From Bacterioplanes sp965233665 (GTDB taxonomy: Bacteria; Pseudomonadota; Gammaproteobacteria; Pseudomonadales; Oceanobacteraceae), in contig CBDDTG010000022.1 in the NCBI GenBank assembly GCA_965233665.1, positions 1 to 64,000 on the forward strand: a stretch of 64,000 nt of DNA, in the 5' to 3' direction. Below the pieces are notes generated by a model. The model saw only the letters and a program-made list of their open reading frames with translations. It was not told where the DNA came from and ran no database searches. Positions 8,621 to 17,067 of this stretch are shown here, in pieces. Position 1 is the first letter of the stretch. Every line of letters begins with the position of its first letter. A program made the position numbers and the translations under genes.

Positions 8621-10411
8621 TTAGGCTGTCGCGAACAGTTCTTCGTCCAGCTCATACAACGGCTCTGCACCGCCACGGATCGCAGCGCTCAAACCGATGT
8701 AACGCGGCAACAAACGCTTAACATAAAAGCGTGCTGTCGCCACCTTGCCTTTGTAGAAGGCCTCACTGTCGTTACCCAGTGCAACCAAGGCCATTTTTGC
8801 CCACATGTAAGCCAGCGCGGTGTAACCAAACACGTGCAGGTATTCCACCGAAGCAGCGCCCACTTCATTGGCATTTTTCTGTGACTGATCGATGACCCAC
8901 TGGGTCAGATCGGTGAGGTTTTCCAGCGCAGCTTTTAACGGCTCAATAAACTCACCTGCGGCCTCATTGCCTTCGTTAGCAGCAATAAAGTCGTTCACGT
9001 CCTGCTCAAACAGACGGTAGAACGCACCATTATTAGCCACAACTTTGCGGCCCATCAGGTCCAACGCCTGAATACCGTTGGTGCCCTCATAGATCTGGGT
9101 GATGCGAATGTCACGCACGTATTGCTCTTGACCCCACTCACGAATGAAGCCGTGACCGCCAAATACCTGCTGGCCAGCAATGGCACCTTCCAGTGCCGTA
9201 TCCGTCAGGAACGCCTTCGCCACAGGTGTCAGCAATGCCAGCATGGCATCGGCATGCTTGCGGTCATCGTCATTGTCGGTGAACTTGGCGATATCTAGCC
9301 ATTTTGCCACGTAGGTAGAGAAGGCTCGGCCGCCCTCTGTCAACGCTTTTTGAGTCAGCAGCATGCGACGCACATCTGGGTGCACAATGATCGGGTCAGC
9401 GGCTTTGTCTTTGTTCACGGCACCAGTAGGCGCGCGGCTTTGCAGACGATCACGCGCGTACTCAACCGCATTTTGATACGACGCTTCGGCCGCACCAATG
9501 CCCTGAATCCCCACGCCCAGACGCTCATAGTTCATCATGGTGAACATGGCAGCCAGGCCTTTGTTCTCTTCACCGACCAGCCAACCTTTGGCGCCATCGT
9601 AGTTCATAACACACGTCGCTGAGCCCTTGATGCCCATTTTATGCTCGATAGAGCCGCAGCTCAGCGCATTGCGCTCGCCCAGGGAGCCGTCATCGTTCAC
9701 TAGGAACTTAGGCACCAAGAACATGGAAATACCCTTAGGGCCAGCAGGTGCGTCCGGCGTTTTGGCCAGCACCAAGTGAACGATGTTCTCGGCCATGTCG
9801 TGCTCGCCCCAAGTGATAAAGATCTTGGTGCCCGTTACATCGTATGAGCCATCGGCATTGGGAGTTGCTTTGGTGCGGATAATGCCTAGGTCAGTGCCCG
9901 CGTGAGGCTCAGTTAGATCCATCGCACCCGCCCATTGGCCAGAGTACATGTTCGGCAGGTACTTTTCTTTCAACTCATCAGAGCCGTGCGCATTCAATGA
10001 CAAGCACGCACCGGCAGTTAACATAGGCGCCAGACCAAATGACATATTGGCACCTTGAATCATTTCTTCGACCTGGCCTACCAGCGTCTTTGGCATGCCC
10101 ATGCCGCCAAAGTCCGGGTTACCGCCCAAGCCATTGAGGCCGGCCTCAACATAAGTTTGATACGCCTCTTTAAAGCCAGGTGCAGCAACAACTTCGCCAT
10201 CTACCCACTTTGAGCCGATTTCATCACCGTCACGGTTGATCGGTGCCAATACCTGGCTGGCGATCTTGCCGCACTCATCGAGAATCGCTTCAGCGGTTTC
10301 GACGTCGACTGCGCCCTGCAAACCCGCCAGCGAGGACCAAAGCTTATCGGCCTCAAATACCTCGTTCAGAACAAAGCGCATGTCGCGCAACGGTGCTTTG
10401 TAATCAGCCAT
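8621..10411 (-). CDS. Acyl-CoA dehydrogenase, long FadE-like type (copy 1)
   Basis: 596 residues, longer than classical 380-residue enzymes. It has an extra N-terminal segment (ADYKAPLRDMRFVLNEVF) and a C-terminal extension, as in Pseudomonas-type 600-residue acyl-CoA dehydrogenases. Flavin and substrate motifs: DLTEPHAGTDLG (about 165), GTKIFITWGEHDMAEN (about 195), QVFGGHGFIREWGQEQYVRD (about 415-435) and IYEGTNGIQALD with the expected catalytic Glu near 442. It oxidises acyl-CoA in the first step of beta-oxidation; chain length is unknown. The ATG follows GAGGTGAGTC. It lies downstream of a paralogue on the same strand but an intrinsic terminator separates them, so it needs its own promoter; none is convincing. 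Confidence 0.92.
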   Translation of the reverse strand: MADYKAPLRDMRFVLNEVFEADKLWSSLAGLQGAVDVETAEAILDECGKIASQVLAPINRDGDEIGSKWVDGEVVAAPGFKEAYQTYVEAGLNGLGGNPDFGGMGMPKTLVGQVEEMIQGANMSFGLAPMLTAGACLSLNAHGSDELKEKYLPNMYSGQWAGAMDLTEPHAGTDLGIIRTKATPNADGSYDVTGTKIFITWGEHDMAENIVHLVLAKTPDAPAGPKGISMFLVPKFLVNDDGSLGERNALSCGSIEHKMGIKGSATCVMNYDGAKGWLVGEENKGLAAMFTMMNYERLGVGIQGIGAAEASYQNAVEYARDRLQSRAPTGAVNKDKAADPIIVHPDVRRMLLTQKALTEGGRAFSTYVAKWLDIAKFTDNDDDRKHADAMLALLTPVAKAFLTDTALEGAIAGQQVFGGHGFIREWGQEQYVRDIRITQIYEGTNGIQALDLMGRKVVANNGAFYRLFEQDVNDFIAANEGNEAAGEFIEPLKAALENLTDLTQWVIDQSQKNANEVGAASVEYLHVFGYTALAYMWAKMALVALGNDSEAFYKGKVATARFYVKRLLPRYIGLSAAIRGGAEPLYELDEELFATA

Positions 10412-10520
10412 GACTCACCTCATGTTTGTTTAACTAATGAGCCGCCCAAGTTCGCAATGAGCCGGGCAACTTAAACGCCGCATATTGTAGCGACTCTGTG
10501 TGACATTCCCAGTTTGGAAT

Positions 10521-10553
10521 ACGAAAAAACCGCGCACGAGCGCGGCTTTTTCG
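10521..10553. terminator. Strong intrinsic terminator after acyl-CoA dehydrogenase 2
   Basis: ACCGCGC, the loop ACGA and GCGCGGCT are flanked by A5-6 on one side and T5 on the other, so it can work on both strands. It lies 33 bases after the minus-strand stop at 10586. Confidence 0.88.
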
Positions 10554-10585
10554 TACTTAAGACTCAGCAAAAAGTCTTGTATACA

Positions 10586-12391
10586 TCAGAAGGCAAAATG
10601 CTCTTCAGCGATATCCATCAACGTATCTGCACCCGCCAGCATGCTTACAGCATGGCCTTTGGTACGTGGCAGAATACGGGTGAAGTAGAAACGCGCAGTC
10701 GCAATTTTGGCTTTGTAGTAGTCTTCTTCGGTGGTGCCGGCGGCCAGTGCATCTTGCGCAACCTTGGCCATGCGCGCCCACAGGTAGCCCAGTACGGCGT
10801 AACCTGAGTACATCAGGTAATCAACCGAGGCACTGCCTACTTCGTCGCGGTTCTTCATCGCGCCCATGCCCACTTTCATGGTCAGGTCGCCCCATTCTTT
10901 GTTCAGTGCTGCCAGCGGTGCCACGAACTGTGCCATGTCTTCATTGCCTTCTTCGGCCTGACAGAACTTATGCACAATCTTGGTGAAGTTTTTCAGGCTT
11001 TCACCTTGGGTCATCAGTACTTTACGGCCCAGCAAATCGAGCGCCTGAATACCGGTGGTGCCTTCATAAATGGTCGCAATCTTGGTATCACGTACCAGTT
11101 GCTCCATGCCCCACTCAGCAATAAAGCCGTGACCACCGAATACCTGAACGCCCAGGTTAGTCGCTTCACAACCCACCTCGGTCAGGAAGGCTTTAGCGAT
11201 TGGAGTCAAAAAGCCCAACAGCTCATCGGCTGCTTTGCGCTCCGCTTCATCTTCGCCTTTCTTGACGATGTCATTTTGCTGTGCAGCCAGATATACCAGC
11301 GCACGACCACCTTCAGAGAAAGCCTTTTGGGTCAGCAGCATACGGCGAACATCTGGGTGTACGATGATTGGATCTGCAGCCTTTTCCGGTGCTTTTGGAC
11401 CAGACAGTGAACGCATCGCCAAACGGTCTTTGGCATACGCCAGAGCACCTTGGAAAGACGCTTCGGCAGCCGTTGAACCTTGCAGAGCCGTACCGATACG
11501 AGCCGTGTTCATAAAGGTGAACATGCAGTTCAAACCTTTGTTTTCAGGGCCAATTAACCAGCCTTTGGCGCCATCAAAGTTCATCACACAAGTCGAGTTA
11601 CCGTGAATGCCCATTTTGTGCTCGATCGAGCCACAGCTCACGGCATTGCGCTCACCTGGCGTGCCATCTTCATTAGGCAAGAACTTAGGCACGATAAACA
11701 GAGAGATGCCTTTGGTGCCTTCAGGTGCACCTGGCAGACGAGCCAGAACGATATGAACGATGTTCTCAGCCATGTCATGCTCACCGGCTGAGATGAAAAT
11801 TTTGGTGCCAGAAATGCTGTAAGAACCATCGGCATTGGCTTCGGCTTTAGACTTCAGAATACCCAAGTCAGAGCCACAGTGAGGCTCGGTCAAGCACATG
11901 GTGCCCGTCCACTCGCCAGATACCAACTTGGTCAAGTAGGTTTCTTTTTGCTCTGGTGTGCCATGCAGCTCAACGGTATTCATTGCACCGTGAGACAGAC
12001 CAGGGTACATGCCCCAAGACCAGTTGGCACTGCCAACCATTTCAGACATGACAATGCCCAGAGATTCTGGCAGGCCCTGACCGCCATGCTCTTCTTCATG
12101 CGCCAGTGAAGGCCAACCGCCTTCTACATACTTGGCATACGCTTCTTTAAAGCCAGTCGGAGTGGTAACCGAGCCATCTTCATGACGAGTACAACCTTCG
12201 ATGTCACCTGTGCGATTAATCGGCGCTAGCTCTTGTTCACAGAACTTAGCACCTTCAGCGATGATGGCTTCGACCATATCTGGCGTCGCAACCTCGGCAT
12301 AGGCAGGAATGCTGGCATAGTGCTTAGACATATCCAGCAGCTCATCCATTACGAACTTAATTTCACGAAGAGGGGCTTTGTAATCAGGCAT
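10586..12391 (-). CDS. Acyl-CoA dehydrogenase, long FadE-like type (copy 2)
   Basis: 601 residues and clearly paralogous to the next gene along the whole length: PDYKAPLREIKFVMDELLD at the N-terminus, CLTEPHCGSDLG, GTKIFISAGEHDMAEN, QVFGGHGFIAEWGMEQLVRD and IYEGTTGIQALD with the catalytic Glu near 442. Divergence between the copies (for example AGTDLG versus CGSDLG, ITWGEH versus ISAGEH) suggests different substrate ranges. It is first after a strong promoter, TTGACA-17-TATGTT (12543-12515), with a 20-bp palindrome over the start site, so it is probably repressed when fatty acids are absent. An FAD flavoprotein acting in the cytoplasm or at the inner membrane. Confidence 0.92.
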   Translation of the reverse strand: MPDYKAPLREIKFVMDELLDMSKHYASIPAYAEVATPDMVEAIIAEGAKFCEQELAPINRTGDIEGCTRHEDGSVTTPTGFKEAYAKYVEGGWPSLAHEEEHGGQGLPESLGIVMSEMVGSANWSWGMYPGLSHGAMNTVELHGTPEQKETYLTKLVSGEWTGTMCLTEPHCGSDLGILKSKAEANADGSYSISGTKIFISAGEHDMAENIVHIVLARLPGAPEGTKGISLFIVPKFLPNEDGTPGERNAVSCGSIEHKMGIHGNSTCVMNFDGAKGWLIGPENKGLNCMFTFMNTARIGTALQGSTAAEASFQGALAYAKDRLAMRSLSGPKAPEKAADPIIVHPDVRRMLLTQKAFSEGGRALVYLAAQQNDIVKKGEDEAERKAADELLGFLTPIAKAFLTEVGCEATNLGVQVFGGHGFIAEWGMEQLVRDTKIATIYEGTTGIQALDLLGRKVLMTQGESLKNFTKIVHKFCQAEEGNEDMAQFVAPLAALNKEWGDLTMKVGMGAMKNRDEVGSASVDYLMYSGYAVLGYLWARMAKVAQDALAAGTTEEDYYKAKIATARFYFTRILPRTKGHAVSMLAGADTLMDIAEEHFAF

Positions 12392-12496
12392 GGGAGAGAC
12401 CTCGTTGCCGGTTATCTTTTACAGCGCTAGCTGCCGTTGTAATCGACGATGAGTCATCACAATAGGCTGATCGCATATCGACCGCCAACATCGTCC

Positions 12497-12516
12497 TTTC
12501 AAACAAGTGTTTGAAA
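12497..12516. promoter_or_regulatory. 20-bp palindromic operator in the acyl-CoA dehydrogenase promoter
   Basis: TTTCAAACA-AG-TGTTTGAAA is a perfect 9+2+9 inverted repeat. It overlaps the last two bases of the -10 and the likely start point, a classical repressor position. The inner CAAAC-N4-GTTTG fits the published PsrA motif form of Pseudomonas fatty-acid repressors. The linked TetR gene is the obvious candidate ligand. Confidence 0.72.
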
Positions 12517-12543
12517 CATACGTTCGCCCTCTGTCCTTGTCAA
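12515..12543 (-). promoter_or_regulatory. Sigma-70 promoter of acyl-CoA dehydrogenase 2
   Basis: A consensus -35 TTGACA (12543-12538), a 17-base spacer and -10 TATGTT (12520-12515). The predicted leader to the ATG at 12391 is about 117 nt. The remainder of the 375-base gap 12392-12766 holds no other gene or hairpin that I can support. Confidence 0.72.
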
Positions 12544-12766
12544 GCATCGAAGTGCATCAAACCGTTAAGTAGAAACCGCCATCCCTATCAGTAACGAGAA
12601 TCTCACAACTAGGAGCCGCCCATACGACCCTATAAACATCACTCTCGATTGGACGGTTCAGGGTTCTATCTTGGGTTTATTGCAGGGATGAATAAGCAAA
12701 GGAGCGATGCTGTTGTGAGAGTTCACACCACTACGTCGGGAAGACCGCCAAAGTTCGAGTTAGCAA

Positions 12767-13720
12767 TCAGGCAATGTCGTTAAGTAGCTGACCGGCAGTC
12801 ACAGGGGAAGGTTGAGAAATGCGCAGTAACGTTTCGTTGATACGACGTACCTTGGCATTGTACTCGGCAAAGCGTTCGGCAGCAGAAATTGAAGCTTCAT
12901 CTTCCTTCTCGGCTTTTTCTTCGGCACTGCGCTGCTTCTCGCGTGCTTCTTTCAGTTCGGCCCGCACTTCCTGCCGCTCTGCTTCTGTTGCATTGCTTTG
13001 TTGACGCGCCACTTGGCGTTGTTCAGCGGCTATTTCCAGACGAGCTTCAGCTGCCAATTGAGCAGCTTGCGCAGCCACTTGGCGGTCTTGCCCAGAGGGC
13101 TCTGCTGGCGCCAATGCAGCACGACGCACACGCTCCATTTTTTCCAGAGTTGCTTGCGGGTCGCCGCTGACTTTGCCAACGTCGATACTGACTTCGCCGC
13201 CCACTGCATAGCGCACACCATCCGGCCCGCGTTGGTAGGTAAAGCTAGCGGCGCCTGCCAAGTTGCCTCCGACAGCAGCGTGGGCTTGCTCATGCGCCCT
13301 CACTTCTGCATCGACCTGCTTTAACTGTTGGATTTGTTTGATTTCAGCCTGCTGCTGCGCATCGTTAGCAGAATCGTCCGCTTCATTGGCAGCTTGGGTC
13401 TGTTCAGTGTCGGGAGCTGATTTGTCTTGCGAATTTGGTGCTGACGAAACACCTTCATCTCCAGCAGCCGCATTCGCACGCACATCATCCTCAGCCGTCT
13501 GAGTAGGCTCTGATGCCGTTGCGGTGGCATTGCCACGAGGCAGTTGATAGGTATCGGCGGTGCGTGGTGCACTGCTTGAACTTGCACCTGCGACAGGCGC
13601 AAAAGCACTGTTACCGCTCAACTCAGGCTGGGCGGTGGTGCTATTGGCGGGCCTGACATTCGCTGCCGGTGGCGCAGCAGTAACCGTCGGCAGACTGGCA
13701 GGTGAAGCGACGATTTGCAT
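12767..13720 (-). CDS. SprA-related putative metalloprotease (CJM1_0395 family)
   Basis: 317 residues. Residues 1-120 are low complexity (Ala, Ser, Thr, Gln, Asp) and likely disordered. The conserved core starts near residue 130 with VDAEVRAHEQAHAAVGGNLAG, where HEQAH resembles a zinc-protease HExxH. It continues with SFTYQRGPDGVRYAVGGEV and GDPQATLEKMERVRRAALAP, the signature of the SprA-related family. The C-terminal 90 residues are charged coiled coil (KEAREKQRSAEEKAEKEDE). The activity has not been shown for the family to my knowledge. It follows the 83-residue rod-like gene by 11 bases on the same strand. Confidence 0.7.
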   Translation of the reverse strand: MQIVASPASLPTVTAAPPAANVRPANSTTAQPELSGNSAFAPVAGASSSSAPRTADTYQLPRGNATATASEPTQTAEDDVRANAAAGDEGVSSAPNSQDKSAPDTEQTQAANEADDSANDAQQQAEIKQIQQLKQVDAEVRAHEQAHAAVGGNLAGAASFTYQRGPDGVRYAVGGEVSIDVGKVSGDPQATLEKMERVRRAALAPAEPSGQDRQVAAQAAQLAAEARLEIAAEQRQVARQQSNATEAERQEVRAELKEAREKQRSAEEKAEKEDEASISAAERFAEYNAKVRRINETLLRISQPSPVTAGQLLNDIA

Positions 13721-13731
13721 GATCTTGTCCG

Positions 13732-13983
13732 CTAGGCCTGAATATCAATCAGCGTTCCCAGCTGTTGGTCTGCGGCTTCCAATACCTTAGCGTTGGCTTC
13801 GACCTGACGCTCACCTTCTCGTAAGTTCACAAGCCCTTCACTCACTTCCGACGTATTCTCTACGGGCCGAGTAGTGGTTGCGTCATTGATCTGCTGGGCT
13901 GCTTGCCGCACTTGGTCAACACCCTGGGCGACCCCCGTTGAAGCCGTGGTGAAAGCCGAGCCGACCGTTGATCCAATATTCAT
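13732..13983 (-). CDS. Small protein resembling the C-terminus of flagellar rod proteins
   Basis: 83 residues; GGGAGG lies five bases before the ATG. There is no signal peptide. The C-terminal third, LREGERQVEANAKVLEAADQ followed by LGTLIDIQA, follows the pattern of FlgC/FlgF/FlgG C-terminal helices (ANxxVxxxxDxxLGTLLDI). The N-terminal SAFTTASTGVAQGVDQVRQA would form the matching amphipathic helix. It thus looks like a rod-like coiled coil without the hook core. It is coupled to the SprA-type gene (11-base gap). Function unknown. Confidence 0.6.
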   Translation of the reverse strand: MNIGSTVGSAFTTASTGVAQGVDQVRQAAQQINDATTTRPVENTSEVSEGLVNLREGERQVEANAKVLEAADQQLGTLIDIQA

Positions 13984-14086
13984 AAAGGCCTCCCATAATG
14001 GTTTCTGGCTTATTGGTCAAAATATAATCAAAAGCAGCCACAAAGACCAGATAACGGGATAACTTGGAATGTGTCACATATGACAG

Positions 14087-14123
14087 CCGGCGTTTACTGA
14101 ATCACTTTTCAAGAAAACGCCGG
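14087..14123. terminator. Hairpin downstream of bioB
   Basis: CCGGCGTTT and AAACGCCGG form a perfect 9-bp stem around a 19-base loop, starting 18 bases after the bioB stop. No T-run; possibly a 3' stabiliser or factor-assisted terminator. Confidence 0.45.
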
Positions 14124-14141
14124 ACTGGTCGAACTAGCGCA

Positions 14142-15197
14142 TTAGGCTTGTGCGGCGTCGTAGAAAGCCGCTTCAGGGTTGTCTTTTACGGCCAATAGCT
14201 CATCCAGCTCTTTTGGTGCTGCAGTCACCTGATGATCACGGTTAATGCCCAGGCGGGCAAACAGCGCCTGGTCTTTGTTGGCTGCAGGGTTTGGCGTAGT
14301 CAGCAGGCATTCGCCATAGAAGATGGAGTTGGCACCGGCGAAGAAGCACATAGCCTGCATTTCATCCGTCATTTCTTCACGGCCAGCGCTTAAGCGCACA
14401 TGAGACTTCGGCATCATGATGCGTGCCACGGCGATGCAGCGAATAAAGTCCAGAGGGTCCAGCTCTTCCTGATGCTCAAGTGGCGTGCCCGCCACCCTCA
14501 CCAGTTGATTGATGGGGACCGACTCAGGATGGTGCGGCAGGTTGGCTAGTTGCACGAGAAGACCGGCACGGTCTTTATGCGATTCGCCCATGCCCAAAAT
14601 ACCACCAGAGCACACTTTCATGCCGGCACGTCGCACGTTATCCAACGTCTCTAAACGATCACTGTAAGTGCGGGTGGTGATGATTTCACCGTAGTAGTCA
14701 GGCGAAGTATCTAGGTTGTGGTTGTAGTAATCGAGACCGGCGTCAGCCAGGCGGCTGGCTTTACTTTCATCCAACATGCCCAGCGTCATGCAGGTTTCCA
14801 GACCCAGCTCCTTTACGCCTTTGACCATGGCTTCGACATAGGGCATGTCTTTTTCGCGCGGTGAACGCCAAGCCGCACCCATGCAGAACCGCTGTGAACC
14901 TGAAGCTTTGGCAGCCTTGGCCTTTTCGATAACAGCCTCGACCTCCATCAGTTTTTCTTTTTCCAGCTTGGTGTCGTAGCGCGCACTTTGCGGGCAATAA
15001 GCACAGTCTTCAGGGCAGGCACCCGTTTTGATCGACAGCAGAGTACTAACTTGCACCGAGTTGGCGTCGAAGTGCTGGCGATGAACGGTTTGCGCCTCAA
15101 ACAACAGATCATTCATCGGCTTGGCGAACAGCTCCTGCACCTCATCGACGGTCCAGTCATGTCGCATGGCTGTCGTATTCTGCTGCTCCGTTGTCAT
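14142..15197 (-). CDS. bioB: Biotin synthase
   Basis: 351 residues from ATG 15197, chosen because AGAGG lies 6 bases upstream; the longer frame adds 17 poorly conserved residues. It is a radical-SAM enzyme that inserts sulfur into dethiobiotin. The [4Fe-4S] motif CPEDCAYCPQS (CxxxCxxC) is near residue 55, followed by CMGAAWRSPREKD, YYNHNLDTS, CSGGILGMGE and RLSAGREEMTDE. No other bio genes are adjacent; bioFHCD must lie elsewhere. Confidence 0.96.
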   Translation of the reverse strand: MTTEQQNTTAMRHDWTVDEVQELFAKPMNDLLFEAQTVHRQHFDANSVQVSTLLSIKTGACPEDCAYCPQSARYDTKLEKEKLMEVEAVIEKAKAAKASGSQRFCMGAAWRSPREKDMPYVEAMVKGVKELGLETCMTLGMLDESKASRLADAGLDYYNHNLDTSPDYYGEIITTRTYSDRLETLDNVRRAGMKVCSGGILGMGESHKDRAGLLVQLANLPHHPESVPINQLVRVAGTPLEHQEELDPLDFIRCIAVARIMMPKSHVRLSAGREEMTDEMQAMCFFAGANSIFYGECLLTTPNPAANKDQALFARLGINRDHQVTAAPKELDELLAVKDNPEAAFYDAAQA

Positions 15198-15233
15198 CGA
15201 ATGCCTCTGATTATGCTTGTAATGGAGTAAGGA

Positions 15234-15261
15234 AATATAAACCGGCACTCAAAGTGGTCAA
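15234..15261 (-). promoter_or_regulatory. Candidate bioB promoter
   Basis: On the minus strand TTGACC (15261-15256), a 16-base spacer and TATATT (15239-15234), giving a leader of about 30 nt. No convincing BirA operator accompanies it. Confidence 0.5.
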
Positions 15262-15266
15262 CTCAG

Positions 15267-16016
15267 ATGGCAACAACTGGCAACCAATGGTTAAATTTAA
15301 AACAACTGTTAACTCATTTTATGACAGCCAATGCCTGTTGCGAATGGTGCCTATCACCACTGGACCATGACCATCCATTTTTGTGCCAAAGCTGCTCCCT
15401 GCAGCTGCCGGTTAACAGCAACGCTTGCAACCATTGCGCTCAACCTATGCCCTGCAGCGGCATACTGCGCTGTGGACAATGCCAACAACAACCACCGGCA
15501 TTCGATTACGCCAGCACCAGCTACCACTACCGCTTCCCGCTTGATCGCTGGTTAGTGCAATGCAAAGACCGGCACTCCGCCATGTGGCACGACAGGTTGC
15601 AACGCTTGGCTGGCGATGCGTTTATTGCCCCCAGTATTGTTCCCGACGCCATCGCTTGTATTCCAGCAAGGCGCCATAAACGCTTTAAACGTGGTTTTAA
15701 TCTGTCCTATTCACTGGCTTGTACCTTGGCCCGAATCCTAAACCGACCACTCATTCATGTGTTTTCTTTGCGACCAGGGCTGGATCAACGTGGCCTCAGC
15801 GTACCCGAGCGTCACCGCAATCTACGCCACAGCCTGCAGCTAGACACGTCTCGATGGCAACAAGCACAGCGGCAACTCGAGTTACAGCATGTGCTGCTGG
15901 TCGACGATGTAATGACCAGTGGCGCGACGTTTGAACGTGCAGCAAGGCTGCTCAAACAACAAGGCGTAAAACTGGTAGGATGCTGGGCGCTGGCGCGTAC
16001 CTTAAAAGCGCCATAA
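15267..16016 (+). CDS. comF: ComF-family phosphoribosyltransferase-like protein
   Basis: 249 residues, usual ComF length. The N-terminal Cys-rich zinc finger is clear: CEWC, CQSC, CNHC and CGQC pairs within residues about 23-78. The C-terminal PRTase domain has IPARRHKRFKRGFN and the PRPP loop VLLVDDVMTSGAT near residue 210. The family is needed for DNA uptake and transformation in several bacteria. Divergent from bioB with only about 69 bases between starts. The start is uncertain: ATG 15267 has no clear ribosome-binding site, and ATG 15321 (residue 19) is possible. The stop is followed at once by the srkA region. Confidence 0.85.
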   Translation: MATTGNQWLNLKQLLTHFMTANACCEWCLSPLDHDHPFLCQSCSLQLPVNSNACNHCAQPMPCSGILRCGQCQQQPPAFDYASTSYHYRFPLDRWLVQCKDRHSAMWHDRLQRLAGDAFIAPSIVPDAIACIPARRHKRFKRGFNLSYSLACTLARILNRPLIHVFSLRPGLDQRGLSVPERHRNLRHSLQLDTSRWQQAQRQLELQHVLLVDDVMTSGATFERAARLLKQQGVKLVGCWALARTLKAP

Positions 16017-16037
16017 ATGCCAACTAAGATCACAATC

Positions 16038-17012
16038 ATGTCTGAACTAAATTTGCCTTTTGCCGACCTCACGCCCGACCGGGTGATGGATGCCGTTGAG
16101 TCCCTTGGCTACGTGTGCGATGCCCGCGTGCTGGCGCTGAACAGTTACGAAAACCGCGTTTATCAAGTCGGCATTGAAGACCAGTCGCCGCTCATCGCTA
16201 AGTTTTATCGGCCTCAGCGCTGGTCCGATGCGGCGATCAGAGAAGAGCATGCGTTCTTATTACAACTGGCGGATGAAGAAGTCCCCGTTGTCGCACCGCT
16301 GCAGCAACACGGTGAAACGCTCTTTGAATGCCAAGGTTATCGCTTTGCGCTGTTTCCCCAGCGCGGGGGGCATGCACCGGAGCTGAGTAACGAACATGAT
16401 CTGGAAACCATTGGCCGTTGGCTGGCCCGCATTCATCAAGTCGGCAGCCGCGCCACCTTCGGTGCGCGTCGCACCTTACAGCCGTTGCAAGACCTGACCG
16501 AAGCGCATCAACAGGTGCTAGACAGTGGCTTGATGCCGGAAGACTACCGCCCGGCTTATGACAGCACCATGACCGCATTGGCTCAGCGCTTGAGCAACCC
16601 GGAGTGGCAAACATTGCGCTTGCATGGCGACTTACACAACGGCAATTTGCTGCTGCGCTATGACGAGCTGTTTTTTGTCGATTTCGATGACTGTCTGCAA
16701 GGGCCTGCCATTCAGGACATCTGGATGCTGTTAAGCGGCCAGCGCGATGAGCAACAGTCTCAACTGCAAGCCATCGCCCGCGGTTATGAAGTGTTTCGCT
16801 CTTTTCCAGCCCACGAGTTACAACACATTGAGTTATTGCGTACCTTGCGTATCGCTCGCTATGCCGCCTGGCTGTGCCAGCGCTGGCAAGACCCAGCTTT
16901 CCCTTTAGCGTTTCCCTGGTTTACCGGCCATCAGTTTTGGTCGCAACATTTACTGTCACTGCGAGAGCAGCAAGCCAGCCTCGACGATGAACCCCTGACA
17001 CTCTTTGCTTAA
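16038..17012 (+). CDS. srkA: Stress response serine/threonine kinase SrkA (YihE/RdoA family)
   Basis: 324 residues from ATG 16038, where homology begins; the frame is open back to 16017. Aminoglycoside-phosphotransferase-like kinase fold: LNSYENRVYQVGIED, IAKFYRPQRWSDA with the ATP Lys, LHGDLHNGNLL with the catalytic Asp near residue 200 and FVDFDDCLQGPAIQD with the metal Asp. Known members protect against envelope and antibiotic stress and often precede dsbA; here the gene follows comF by about 20 bases and ends before a shared terminator. Confidence 0.9.
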   Translation: MSELNLPFADLTPDRVMDAVESLGYVCDARVLALNSYENRVYQVGIEDQSPLIAKFYRPQRWSDAAIREEHAFLLQLADEEVPVVAPLQQHGETLFECQGYRFALFPQRGGHAPELSNEHDLETIGRWLARIHQVGSRATFGARRTLQPLQDLTEAHQQVLDSGLMPEDYRPAYDSTMTALAQRLSNPEWQTLRLHGDLHNGNLLLRYDELFFVDFDDCLQGPAIQDIWMLLSGQRDEQQSQLQAIARGYEVFRSFPAHELQHIELLRTLRIARYAAWLCQRWQDPAFPLAFPWFTGHQFWSQHLLSLREQQASLDDEPLTLFA

Positions 17013-17030
17013 AAACCAATTCGCAGACAT

Positions 17031-17057
17031 AAAAAAAGGCCCCGCAGGGCCTTTTTC
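17031..17057. terminator. Bidirectional intrinsic terminator between srkA and the DUF1329 gene
   Basis: AAAAAGGCCC-CGCA-GGGCCTTTTT, with A and T tracts on both sides, placed between two convergent genes. Confidence 0.92.
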
Positions 17058-17067
17058 TTAGTAGCGC

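Noticed and set aside
15234..15261. BirA-type biotin operator before bioB
   Set aside because: GTTGACC-N12-GGTTTATAT only partly resembles the operator halves and the spacing is too short; it is explained better as -35 and -10.
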